This document shows, piece after piece, positions 22,263 to 32,760 of a stretch of DNA of 64,000 nt. How positions within the stretch are numbered: position 1 is the first letter of the stretch; each line of letters starts with the position of its first letter. Source of the DNA: Hyposmocoma kahamanoa. Its lineage: Eukaryota; Arthropoda; Insecta; Lepidoptera; Cosmopterigidae. The translations under genes were made by a program, and so were the position numbers. The stretch spans positions 7,959,526-8,023,525 of the forward strand of contig NW_020653200.1 of the NCBI RefSeq assembly GCF_003589595.1, given 5' to 3'. The notes below the pieces were generated by a model. It saw only the letters and a program-made list of their open reading frames with translations, was not told where the DNA came from and made no database searches.

Positions 22263-23435
22263 ACATACAGTTGAATTGAATGTCTTGCAATATGATAAGA
22301 TAGCTATGTTGTTTGTATAAAAATGATAACATTCGTGTCACGTTCTCGATAGATATTGTCTTTCCAGGTTTCGTACAAATTGAGTATCTCCAGAATTAAA
22401 CCATGCGCGGTGTCTAAAACATGGCAAGTGCTAATTTTAAAATCATCTTGTATTTTTTCATAGAACCGTTCACAAAAAATTTTACCCTAAAAAAAAATTC
22501 TCGTTCGGTTTCTCTCGTTCATACAAATATGCAGGAGTTTAAAAGTGACATCAGCAAACCAGATTTTAAAATGGTTTCCATTCCATTGGGAGCATTGCTC
22601 GTCTTTGTTTATGCCATCTTATACTTGTTCACTTATAAGTATAGGGGACTACAGGTTTAGTAATAAGCTAAATGTTTTTTTTATAATTTGTATAAAACTG
22701 TTTGTTCCTCAATAAAAAGAAAAAAAATATGCCAGTGCTTTGAAATTGCAAGCCTTTATTGGCAGGTTAGTGTAATAAAAACATCTGTTTCCATTTTCTT
22801 CAATTTTATTGAGAGCTTCGTTTAAACGTTCCATTTTTTATTTATAATGTTGATGCAACCGACCAATTTCTAGTATTGTAATAAAGTACTCGACTCAGTT
22901 TAGTTCAGATGAAGACTATACTTTTAAGTTACATTTTTTTTATTTGACCATTACGACTTTAACTAACATTTGATTAACCTTAATTAATTTACAGAGTTTT
23001 GAAACTTTTCAGATATATTCAATTTGTATGAATGTTGAACGTAAGTTAGAATTGGAGAATTGCCCATTCAGACAAGTTGCATTGGCATATTGTGGAAAAT
23101 GTTCACTAAATCACTAACTGCCATGTGTAAGTTTAATACCTAGTGAGTGTCTTCATTTTACTTATGTATACAGACGATTCGTTTAATACCAGTGTACCAG
23201 AACCGTCTTTGTACTCGGATTTAATGGTGGGAACATCGTAGGTACGATATCAAAGACAATGGCAGATTTAACTTTTCAGGTAGAGCTTGCAGGATTACAT
23301 ATTTTACCACGTTTTGTCTAGTGGAGTCTCGAAAGCAGTGACGTATAAAGTATTATAGCGATTTTTATAACTTGTGGTCTCGTTCTCTCGTAAAAGCTAT
23401 ATTTCAACTATTTTCGTTTTCAAACCAATAATAGT
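22263..23435. other. AT-rich stretch without recognised features
   Basis: Nothing supportable was seen. Confidence 0.4.
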
Positions 23436-23530
23436 AGATAGATAAATGGTTTATTTATCCCAAAACATGCACATGCAATTCACATAAACAAAAATAAATA
23501 AATAATCGAAAAAACAATAGCATAAAAAAG
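23436..23530 (-). repeat. Probable 3' tail of a 5'-truncated LINE
   Basis: 'gatagataaatggtttattt' is followed by A-rich low-complexity sequence, resembling the reverse complement of a LINE 3' end. No coding sequence is attached. Confidence 0.25.
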
Positions 23531-23639
23531 TAACACTGCACAAATATAATATAAGCATGAAAACAAAATATTAAAATTAAATTTTAAAAATCTCAATACA
23601 GAGTACTAAGAAAACCGATCTCAAAAGTACGTGGAATTA

Positions 23640-24029
23640 CATGTCTTTGCCCAGTTTTTTTGAAATCGGTTACCGGAAAGTGCGCTAACCAGGATTTATC
23701 CCCTAGTTCGCCACTATACGGAACTCGACACAGGAGATAATAAAAGTCGTTTCTCACTACTCAAAGTATATTGAGATAAAAACGCCTTGAATTAGAGAAT
23801 AGCAAAGTCAACCATTAACATAATTGCTCCTTATAACAAAATTTTGGCGCTATTTATAAAAATGAATCTTCACGCGTGAACAGTCACTCTTAGAGGTGGA
23901 TGATTTTCTTCAAAATTAAATGGGACCACTATGGAGGTACCCTCTTTCCAACAAAAAAAAAAGAATCATGAAAGTCGGTGCATAAATACCGGTGTATGTT
24001 ACGCGATAACTCCGGAGTTATCGCGTAAC
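23640..24029 (+). repeat. Repeat family R2, copy 3, left half (interrupted by the LINE)
   Basis: Blocks 'gaaatcggttaccggaaagt', 'ccctctttccaacaaaaa' and 'gaatcatgaaagtcggtg' follow the R2 order. The copy ends in a perfect 32-bp palindrome at 23,998-24,029 (arm 'gttacgcgataactcc'). The expected continuation of R2 is found only after the LINE, at 28,736. Confidence 0.65.
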
Positions 24030-24383
24030 TCAAAGTATATTATAAGTATAGATACAACGCGCGCGAGCCGCAGAGCGAACAACAAGTGATTTGTAGTGCT
24101 GTTCAAAAAAAAATCCCAACTCATATATAGCTTTCGATTACAAAAGTCAAATTACCATCATATTAAAAAACAAGTGATAACCCGTGCAATTGTATAACTA
24201 TTTTCGGTAATATCGATGTGTAAGTCCTTCAATTATTGAATTTAAAAGTGGAAATTTAAAAGTCAACGTCGAAGTGTACGCGCCGCCGCTCAGCTGTTCG
24301 GGTGAGTCACCGTTACACCCAGCTGACTGCGCGCCAACGTGCCTTTACTACCCGCTTACAAATTGTAAGCGCCCGATGACAAA

Positions 24384-25559
24384 ATGAGGAACTGCATGGC
24401 TTGCCATAGTCATATCAACATCAGAGATATATTAAAATGCAATAAATGTAGAGGAGATTTCCATTACGCCTGTGTGGGCATACAAAAGGCTACCTTTGTT
24501 AATAAAAGTCATGAATTAGAACGTACTTGGACATGTCCCGAATGCTCAATGGTAACAAGGCGGCATCCTAAAAATGATGATACCCCAGTGCGATCACAAA
24601 AGCTTGATGATACCAATATGTCAGTAGACGAGCGATTGTGCGAGGGTCATAGTGTATCGGGAGACACTCTAAATACGAACGTGTGTAGTCCTGGTAGTCC
24701 TCATCAATGTTTAAAACAACTAACACCTACACTCGAGCAGATAGGAAACCTCTTGGATGAAAAACTTAGTGCCCATACTAAATTCCTTCTGTCGGAAATG
24801 GCAGCTTTAAAATCTACGGTTAAAACAGATATTTTATTAGCTTTGAATGAATTTAAATTAGAAATTACAAATGAAACAAAAACGCTACCGCTTGAACAGG
24901 AAAAAATAAGGGCGGTAACGGAAGAATTAAACAATAAAATTAGAAAACTAGAATCTGAGAAGAAAGTATTTGAACAACAACTAGCCAACCTACAAGAAAA
25001 AATCATAATAACGCCAAATGACTCCTATACCCTCAGTTGTGAATGTGAGGTCACTCGAAAATTTGTTATATATGGACTTGAAGAATACCAACACGAAACT
25101 GACTCTGATTTACACGATAGAATAGTAGACCTATTCGGTAATATTTTGAATATTAACCTAATGGGATACATTGAAGAAATACGGCGAATAGGGAGAGTGG
25201 GATACCGTAGGCCACTTATGATTGAATTAATCAGTAAAAAAATGACGAAGTATATACTTCAAAATACCCGTCATTTCAGAAATACTGGTATAGACATTTC
25301 CGAATTCCTTGACAAGAAATCTGTCCAAGAACGTAAAAAAATGATTGACATCTTACGCGAAGAACGGAAAAAAGGTAAACATGCGGTTATTCGAAATAAT
25401 AAATTATATATAGAAGGAAAGGAATACGACCGCCTACGAAAACCACAAGACATACGCCGAACTTATCCCCAGAGTCACGAATTAAGCACATCTTTTAGCG
25501 AAAGGGGTTCTACGTCTCACCAATCTAATAAAAACAATTCCTTTCGTAAATACCTATAG
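24384..25559 (+). CDS. LINE ORF1 protein: PHD-type zinc finger, coiled coil and RNA-binding domain (391 aa)
   Basis: Retrotransposon RNA-binding protein that would package LINE RNA. Residues 4-54 form a complete C4HC3 PHD-like zinc finger (C4, C7, C19, C22, H27, C30, C51, C54). Residues about 140-210 are Leu/Lys/Glu-rich and probably coiled coil (LNNKIRKLESEKKVFEQQ). From about residue 225 the KFVIYGLEE...IEEIRRIGR segment resembles the RRM-like 'transposase 22' domain of LINE ORF1 proteins, followed by a basic tail. PHD-type ORF1 proteins are known in CR1-related LINEs. It ends 7 bases before the ORF2 ATG, consistent with a bicistronic LINE transcript. Intact frame. Confidence 0.85.
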   Translation: MRNCMACHSHINIRDILKCNKCRGDFHYACVGIQKATFVNKSHELERTWTCPECSMVTRRHPKNDDTPVRSQKLDDTNMSVDERLCEGHSVSGDTLNTNVCSPGSPHQCLKQLTPTLEQIGNLLDEKLSAHTKFLLSEMAALKSTVKTDILLALNEFKLEITNETKTLPLEQEKIRAVTEELNNKIRKLESEKKVFEQQLANLQEKIIITPNDSYTLSCECEVTRKFVIYGLEEYQHETDSDLHDRIVDLFGNILNINLMGYIEEIRRIGRVGYRRPLMIELISKKMTKYILQNTRHFRNTGIDISEFLDKKSVQERKKMIDILREERKKGKHAVIRNNKLYIEGKEYDRLRKPQDIRRTYPQSHELSTSFSERGSTSHQSNKNNSFRKYL

Positions 25560-25566
25560 ATTTACG

Positions 25567-28422
25567 ATGATTGTGCAAAACGTCCAAAGTATCAACAATA
25601 AGATAAACATATTACAAAGCTGGCTAAAGGAGCACAATTTCGATGTGATTTGCCTATCGGAAACCTGGATTAAACAGGACCAACATCAGTATGTCCAGGT
25701 GGACGGTTATGAATTCGCGGCTTCTTTCAACCGACGGCATCGGGCAGGAGGTGGAGTAGCTATTCTGGCGCGTGAAGGGGTACTATATAGACAACGGACA
25801 GATTTCGAGGCACTCTCCATTGAAAGTGTTGTAGAATGTTGCTGTATCGAATTGCCGAATTACAACATCATTATAATTAATGTATATAGGTTAGACCGCA
25901 ATATTGACATTTTCTTTGACTTTTTGACCATTTTGATGAGCAAAGTTAAACCAATGACTTATAATAAACGTGTAATTGTAGCAGGTGATTTTAATATAAA
26001 TAATCGGCGAAATTCGGTAAATTACAATAAACTATGTAAAAAATTCTTGGAATGCAACTTACACCAGACTATTCACACACCAACGCGAGTGACAAATAAA
26101 ACATCGACATGCATCGATCTTCTTTTCACAAATCTAAAAGATTTTGGTATTTCGGTAATTGACAACGGCGTTTCGGACCATATGTGCCTATCATACAGCT
26201 GTAACATATCAAATAAAAGTACTGAACCTACCACACAAACATATGTATACAAAAGAAATTTCTTGATTAAAAATATGACATCGTTTAAAAAAGAACTAGT
26301 TGAATTAGACTGGAATAAAATAATAATAATTAACAATAACATTAATCACAATTACAATGCTTTCGATAATACGCTACAATCGGCGCTAAACAAATGTATA
26401 CCAACTAAAAAATCAAAAATAAGAACAAAAACCAAAATTTCATGGTTGACAAAAGGACTTAGGGAATCATGCCGTCACAAAAGACTATTAAAATCATTGG
26501 TGAATCAAACGAACAGCGACTTATTAAAATCACATTACAAAACGTACCAAAAACTCCTTAAAAAATGCATAAAGTCTTCTAAAAAATTGAACTATGAAAG
26601 AATTATAAAAAAGTTAAAAAATAAAGTCAAAACTATGTGGAACATTGTGAAAGATGTTACTAAAACAAGAAAAATCCGCAACCCATCAAATATAAAGCTG
26701 ACAGTAGCAGACGTAGTACATGAATGTCCCTCGGCTATCGCAAACTTGTATAACGACTACTTCGTGTCAGTAGGTGAGTCATCGTCATCGCAAAGCGCGA
26801 ACGGAGTGGATTGTTCGTCGCTTGCGCGTCCGTGCGGCAGGCCGCCTATAAAACCCGCTCTTAATTCTATGTACCTTCAACCTGTCACCGAAGTGGAAGT
26901 GTACAAGTTCATAAGGCGATTACCTAACAAGTTTAGTTCTGGCGTAGATGAAATACCCTCCGCGCTCATTAAAATATGTGCCAACGAATTAGTTGCCCCC
27001 CTTACAGTTTTAATAAATCAATCTTTTGCTGAAGAATGTTTTCCTGACCAGCTTAAAATAGCGAAAATTAAACCGATTCTTAAAAAAGGAGGTACCAAAG
27101 ACAACATAACCCATTATCGGCCTATCGCACTACTACCCGTAATTTCTAAGATTTTCGAAAAAGCTATGGCGGATCGTGTATATTACTTTTTGGAAAAATT
27201 TGCCCTCTTAAATGAAAACCAGTACGGGTTCCGGAAAAAACGATCAACAAGTCAGGCCGTTTTCAGATACGTACAGGAAGCGCTATCGTACATAAATGAC
27301 AAATATTACGCGGTTGGAGTCTTGTTGGATATGACTAAGGCGTACGACAAAGTCCTTCATGGCGTTTTGCTTTCGAAACTCTATGGGATTGGAATACGCG
27401 GTAAACCTCACCGATGGTTCCAGTCTTATTTGGGGAATAGAAAGCAATATGTCGAAATAAATTCTCAAAACAACTGTGAGACTGAAATGGTTCGATCCGC
27501 CATGCGTACCACAAACTGTTCTATTCCGCAAGGCAGTGTACTGGGAAGTATACTATTTTTGATATATATTAACGACCTACCGGATACTCTAAATCCGCTA
27601 TGTATCATGTTTGCCGATGACATATCCCTGCTATTTAAATGCCAAAACAACAACCAGAGTCTAAACAATGTAGTACATAATTTTAAATCTGTCCAAAATT
27701 GGTTAACTGAGCATAATCTGGAAGTGAATATAAAAAAGACTAGAATAATGCAATTCCGACCGTACCAGAAAGCAAACCTAGATCTTAACTTAATAACAAC
27801 ATGCATTAATGTAGAAGAAGTAACCAAATTTGACTTATTAGGTGTAACAATTGACTCCCACCTCGACTGGAAAAATCATATCGAAAAACTTAAGTCAAAA
27901 TTGTCTCAATTCACCTACGCACTAGCTGTATTAAAATCTAACTCCGACTTTAAAACGGCACTAACCGTGTACTACGCGTACGCCTACTCATGGTTACGGT
28001 ATGGAATCATGTTGTGGGGACACACCACGGAAGCAAATAACGTGTTTATTCTGCAAAAGAAATGCCTACGTATTTTAACTAACGTTGGCCCTACGTTCAG
28101 TTGCAAACCGTTATTTAAAAAATTGAAACTGTTGACCGTCCCATGCATATACGTACTTGACATTGCTACATTTGTTAGAAATAATATTACTGATTTCAAA
28201 TTTACAAGTAGACTGCGTCGCAATGATCAGTTAGTGCTTCCTACACCTAGGTTGGAAATATTGAAAACTGGTCCGTATTATAGAGCAATTAATATATATA
28301 ATAAAATTCCTCTCACTATTAGAAACGAATCGAAAGACAAATCCTTCAATATAAAATTGCGTAATTTACTAGCCGAAAAATGTTATTATTCCATAGACGA
28401 GTTTTTTAACGATAGTTATTAA
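25567..28422 (+). CDS. LINE ORF2: apurinic-type endonuclease plus reverse transcriptase (951 aa)
   Basis: Nicks target DNA and copies the LINE RNA at the nick. The N-terminal endonuclease carries NVQSINNK, the LSETW glutamate, VAGDFNIN and the closing VSDHMCLSY. The reverse transcriptase starts near residue 440 with SSGVDEIP, then ITHYRPIALLPVISKIFEK, NQYGFRK, the first catalytic Asp in LLDMTKAYDKV, SIPQGSVLG and the catalytic FADDISLLF. The C-terminal region (WLRYGIMLWG, ILQKKCLRIL) is of the usual LINE type. All expected catalytic residues are visible and no stop is present. Length fits a two-domain CR1/Jockey ORF2 without RNase H. Confidence 0.9.
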   Translation: MIVQNVQSINNKINILQSWLKEHNFDVICLSETWIKQDQHQYVQVDGYEFAASFNRRHRAGGGVAILAREGVLYRQRTDFEALSIESVVECCCIELPNYNIIIINVYRLDRNIDIFFDFLTILMSKVKPMTYNKRVIVAGDFNINNRRNSVNYNKLCKKFLECNLHQTIHTPTRVTNKTSTCIDLLFTNLKDFGISVIDNGVSDHMCLSYSCNISNKSTEPTTQTYVYKRNFLIKNMTSFKKELVELDWNKIIIINNNINHNYNAFDNTLQSALNKCIPTKKSKIRTKTKISWLTKGLRESCRHKRLLKSLVNQTNSDLLKSHYKTYQKLLKKCIKSSKKLNYERIIKKLKNKVKTMWNIVKDVTKTRKIRNPSNIKLTVADVVHECPSAIANLYNDYFVSVGESSSSQSANGVDCSSLARPCGRPPIKPALNSMYLQPVTEVEVYKFIRRLPNKFSSGVDEIPSALIKICANELVAPLTVLINQSFAEECFPDQLKIAKIKPILKKGGTKDNITHYRPIALLPVISKIFEKAMADRVYYFLEKFALLNENQYGFRKKRSTSQAVFRYVQEALSYINDKYYAVGVLLDMTKAYDKVLHGVLLSKLYGIGIRGKPHRWFQSYLGNRKQYVEINSQNNCETEMVRSAMRTTNCSIPQGSVLGSILFLIYINDLPDTLNPLCIMFADDISLLFKCQNNNQSLNNVVHNFKSVQNWLTEHNLEVNIKKTRIMQFRPYQKANLDLNLITTCINVEEVTKFDLLGVTIDSHLDWKNHIEKLKSKLSQFTYALAVLKSNSDFKTALTVYYAYAYSWLRYGIMLWGHTTEANNVFILQKKCLRILTNVGPTFSCKPLFKKLKLLTVPCIYVLDIATFVRNNITDFKFTSRLRRNDQLVLPTPRLEILKTGPYYRAINIYNKIPLTIRNESKDKSFNIKLRNLLAEKCYYSIDEFFNDSY

Positions 28423-28735
28423 TATTTTAATTATAGATTTTCATTTTGACATTATTTTAGATTTTGAATTTCATTTTAATGTAATTTAATTTTTTATTTG
28501 TACCTATCTTAAATTTTAATGTATTCTAATTGTTGTTGATGGTTTTTGCATGTTAACTTATAATTTGCTACAATGTATAATATAATTAGTAATTTTACAT
28601 GCGAACAAATGACATAATATTGCAATACCCAACAGGGTGTATGTACGTAACAGTGACTATTTTTAAGATCGTATTACACAAATTGTACATGCTAGCAATA
28701 AGATAAATAAATAAATAAATAAATAAATAAACATA

Positions 28736-28800
28736 CATCCAAAAAAAGCATACAGTCGAATTGAGAACCTCCTCCTTTTTTGAAGTCGGTTAAAAACAAA
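28736..28800 (+). repeat. Repeat family R2, copy 3, right half
   Basis: 'acagtcgaattgagaacctc' and 'tttttgaagtcggttaaaaa' are the R2 end found in complete form at 29.7-29.8 kb. Here it directly follows the LINE tail, so it completes the half ending at 24,029. Confidence 0.65.
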
Positions 28801-28869
28801 AGATGAAATAACAAAAATGACAAATATAGAAATATGTAAGGCATTACAATAATAGTTGTAAATGAAACT

Positions 28870-29005
28870 GGTTTTACCGGGTCTTAATTGCGTATAATTG
28901 TTTTTTCAATATTTTTTGCAAATAAACCTATTGCGGACTTTTTACAGGTCCTATGGTCACGGCTGATTAGCATGGCAACGTCATCAATCAGTTCTTTTTT
29001 TAATT
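28870..29005. repeat. Penelope-like element terminal-repeat fragment, copy 3
   Basis: 'gcaaataaacctattgcgga' and 'tacaggtcctatggtcacgg' match the terminal region of the 41.6-42.7-kb element with several differences. Confidence 0.5.
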
Positions 29006-29102
29006 TATCTCAGTAATTACGAAAACATTAACCCGGTTTTACTTTACGCACTTCTCTAACGTAATATGCAAAATAACAATTTTATTGAATGTAAACAATG
29101 CA

Positions 29103-29171
29103 CGAAAAAAATGTGTCTAATATTAATGCAAACCAGGGTGGTTTGCATTAATATTAGACATATTTTTTTCG
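29103..29171. repeat. 32-bp inverted repeat made of two Penelope-like ends
   Basis: Arms at 29,103-29,134 and 29,140-29,171 are reverse complements with a single mismatch and a 5-base spacer. Each carries 'tgtctaatattaatgcaaac', the outermost block of the Penelope-like element at 42,557-42,580 (also near 56,330). The sequence following, with 'gtttgtttgaaaa', continues as degraded terminal repeat to about 29,210. Confidence 0.75.
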
Positions 29172-29394
29172 CACATTCTGCAGTATACGTTAGTTTGTTT
29201 GAAAAAAAAAAACAATTAAACATGATTTAGATCCGGAAGAAACAAAGGAAAAAAAGAAAGAAAAGAAAAAAGCAAATCGCGGAAACCTAAGAACTCGATC
29301 TATAATATAGTTTTTATGAGAATTGTTTTCTATATAAATAACTGCTTATAAAAAAATCCGACATCAAAAGTTTGTTTGTCTGTTTTCGGTATGT

Positions 29395-29815
29395 TCATTA
29401 TCGCGGTTTCCTCAACGATAATTGAAATGGATATGGAAGTACTCGTCAACTTGAATCATATGTGCCCAAATACAAAGTAGTTGCTGTACATTGTTGAGGA
29501 GCCACACATCTGTCTGCCATTTCTATCATCATACCAGCCCGTGGTCACCATAACGTTTTATTTTTATTGGAATTTCATCTGTGTACCTAAGTTTTATTGA
29601 AATCGGTTAACGAAAAGTAGGTGAAATAAGTAAACCGGACTTATACCCTAAACTAAAGGCTAAAGTCACTACCGACGTACTTCCTTTCCAACTAAAAAGA
29701 ATCATCACAAATGTCGGCGTAATCACGTAACACACACACACACACATTTTTACGATCAGAAATACAGTCGAATTCATAACCTCGTCTTTTTTTAAGTCAG
29801 TTAATTTATCAGTCA
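29395..29815 (+). repeat. Repeat family R2, copy 4 (longest)
   Basis: Includes 'ttggaatttcatctgtgtac', 'attgaaatcggttaacgaaa', 'cttcctttccaactaaaaag', 'ggcgtaatcacgtaacacac' and ends 'tttttttaagtcagttaat'. It is the best template for recognising the other copies. An (AC)n tract lies at 29,728-29,747. Confidence 0.65.
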
Positions 29816-32102
29816 GTCAGTTACGAGTAGTTGGTATCCGAGTTTTAATATCTGTCCTACTATGCGGGTACTTTGTGCTTAGTCAACAGACAAATAAATG
29901 CAATGACCTAACAAAATAAAACATCAGATGTCGAAAGTACTTTATTATGATAAATTCAGTGGAAGCTTATTAAGTTCTACAGGCAGTTGGCATTTAAAAG
30001 TAATATGTGTTGAATTGGTGGTAGCTTCCACGCGGTTGTTCCGGATTCGCTAAAGAGGAATTTCATCCGTCATTTCTATTCTCTCCGGGGTGCATTTTCT
30101 TCTTATTCTCATTCTTTCTATTGCACCGGGTTGAATAAGCTAATTCGCCTTAACAGGGCTTTTACTCAAGCAAGTTTACTTTTATTACACATAAAATGCT
30201 CTGTTTATTACTTCATGACAACTCACTAAGACTAGAATAACAAAGTAATAAAAATCTATTCATAGTAATAAAACTAGATATCCGTTTAAGTTAAATTAAA
30301 ACATAATGCGATACTTATCTTGCACTACCGAAATAATGTGGACCTATTTCCAACTGTATACTACTATTGTTTTACTTAGTACATTTACGTCTAGATATTC
30401 GTGTGCAGAATATGTGCCGGTTTTATCCAGGTATCCTGTAAACTTGGCACATCTTTGTGTAGTAAATATGCGGTTGCATTAAAATGTACAAATAGCTGCA
30501 ACGTACGGGTGTAGAGGTGATTATACAAGGTAGAATAATTCATAATAACAGGTATTTGTTTAGCGTGATAACTATTTTATTTAAAACCACTGCTATTTAA
30601 TTGTACGTAGCTAATGAACTAATAGTGTGGCGAATACAAAATGAGGTTCACAACTTACAGGTAAGTTTGAAATAATGTCAAAATAGATGTGGACAATAAT
30701 CACAATTATAAGGTGTACCAGCATCTCATGGCAATATCAGCGAAATCGAACGACGTTCACCTGACAATGTTAACTTGTCATAACGATTTTGTAGCAATAA
30801 TTACTGAGAGTCTGCTTCAATCTAATGCTTCAATAAACATTGTAATAATGTTTATTACAAAATCAGCGACATATTAGGTGCATCAAAGCACAATTCGCGA
30901 TATAGAAGCGGGTCTCAATCTCTTGCCGATTAGTAGGAGTAAATAAACTTGATCTTTTAAATTTTAACAATCCAAATCAATGTATGGGGTATATAATTTG
31001 TATTGGTACCTACTGCTTGGCAAGACTACAGTGTGTAAACAATGATTGGTAAAGATAAATGGCGCAAATACGAGTTACATCAAATTGCAAACGTAAATAA
31101 ATTTATCACCCACAATTCAATTGATATGTTTTCGTTTAATTTTAAAATGTGTCAGGAGTTACTCACCTTTCTTACACACTAAATTTATACAGATCTTAAA
31201 ACATAATACGAGAATAGATTAATTCTGGTTCATTAAAATAATAATGAAGTATGTAACACATTTTTCCTACTATACTGATGTTGCCCACTACAAATTTAAA
31301 TTTGTTTAAGTGCCATTAGATTCTGGTACATCAACTTATTTTGTAACGGCTGTTAACAAACACAAAATTAAATAAGATAATTAAAACTACAACATTAGCA
31401 AAATATTAATACTTAGATACTATTAATATTTTTATTTTATTGATTGAGTGAAGAAAATACTCATAGGCGGCATTACGGCAAAAAGCTCGCTAAATTCAAA
31501 TTAAGGATCAAGGATCAAGAATCAAGGATCTGTAATAAACGCATAGAAAAAATCATATGGTCTGCTGACTTTAGGAAACTATAAAATAATGTCACAAAAA
31601 ATAAATGAATATCATGGTTATAAAACATCATAATATTAATTACAGTCAATATTACTATTAATATATTATGTTAAATAAATAATAACAATAAACATCTTTG
31701 ATTATTTAAGAAAGTGTTGAAGGTTAGTATGATTTTCACCAGTCATATTACACTCGTTTCACAGAGTTACAACGAACCCTTGCCTTTGTAATGATATTGC
31801 ACGTAAGGGAGCGCCTCGGTTGACATTGATTGATATGATTGGTTTGTGCGGATTGATAGGAACTCCGAATTTTACAGATGAACCTCTAGATATAATTGTA
31901 TTCAATCGTGTTACATAATATTTAAATATGGATCAGTTTAGGCCATGAGGAAATTTGCGATCATAACGTTCCATGCTTTATGAAATCCAGCCAGCGTGGA
32001 AGACTGAACCTTTATCTCTGAAGTCCCGCTCATGTGGAGTCCTGTGGACACGTATAGCACCCGTTACGTATACATATAGCACAGTATAGTTTTCGAAGCA
32101 GT
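29816..32102. other. AT-rich stretch without recognised features
   Basis: A few 'aaggatca' units repeat at 31,502-31,530. No gene, RNA or repeat family was recognised. Confidence 0.4.
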
Positions 32103-32360
32103 AGAGCTAAGGAGCTCTCAAACAACAACAACAACAAGGGTGAAAGAGATTGTCTAGGGAATTATTGCCACCTTACTTCTTTCTGCGCCAAGTAGTAATG
32201 TGAGCATTACTGCGATCCGATTTTGAAGGGTAAGGGTGATGGTGAAATTAAAGACTGGCGCATGGGACTTTTCGACATATTACTCTGGGTAACGAGCGCG
32301 TTGGCAGTGCACGTCAAATCTTTGCGATTTAAAGCTCGGAGTGGCAGAGCAATTGTCAAA
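32103..32360 (+). repeat. Dispersed repeat family R1, copy 3
   Basis: 'ttgtctagggaattattgcc', 'ccaagtagtaatgtgagcat' and 'gatttaaagctcggagtggc' are R1 blocks in order. A short (AAC)n run sits at 32,122-32,139. The next copy follows only 190 bp downstream in the same orientation. Confidence 0.7.
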
Positions 32361-32549
32361 GAAAAACCAAAAGTTTGTTTCACATATCGGTATTTAACGC
32401 CCTTTCATAATATTCCCTACGGATATTATCTGAATCATTGACTCAAAATTATAAAAGAATAAGTGATAAAACCTATAAGAGGAAGCTCCATATTCTAATA
32501 TCAACACACATACAATATATTGTATTCTATAGTAGCATTTTATTAACTG

Positions 32550-32760
32550 TTGTGTTCGTCCAGGACAGTACTACCACCTTACCTATTTCTGCAGTAACGT
32601 AAGCATTATTGCGTTCTGGTTTTGGAGCGTAAGGGTGTTGGTGAAACTACAGGTACACGGGACTTGTCAACTTATGTCTCTGGGCCCCTCAGATCTATGT
32701 AATTTAAAGTTCTGAGTGACACTGCAACTGGACAGGCGTGTTGCTTACCAGGGGACCTAC
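32550..32760 (+). repeat. Dispersed repeat family R1, copy 4
   Basis: 'tcgtccaggacagtactacc', 'gggacttgtcaacttatgtc', 'gcccctcagatctatgtaat' and 'ctgagtgacactgcaactgg' define this copy, followed by the R1 end 'caggcgtgttgcttacca'. Confidence 0.75.

Larger units (their letters stand above)
24030..28735 (+). mobile_element. CR1/Jockey-type non-LTR retrotransposon, apparently full length, two open ORFs
   Basis: Consists of a GC-richer 5' UTR (about 24,050-24,383), ORF1 (24,384-25,559), ORF2 (25,567-28,422), an AT-rich 3' UTR and a (ATAA)n tail at about 28,703-28,735. Neither ORF contains a stop or frameshift, so this is the youngest-looking element in the window and could be retrotransposition-competent. 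It sits inside a copy of repeat family R2 (left part to 24,029, right part from 28,736). I could not assign a target duplication. Clade assignment (CR1-like against other Jockey-superclade members) rests on the PHD-type ORF1 and RT motifs read by eye. Confidence 0.85.
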
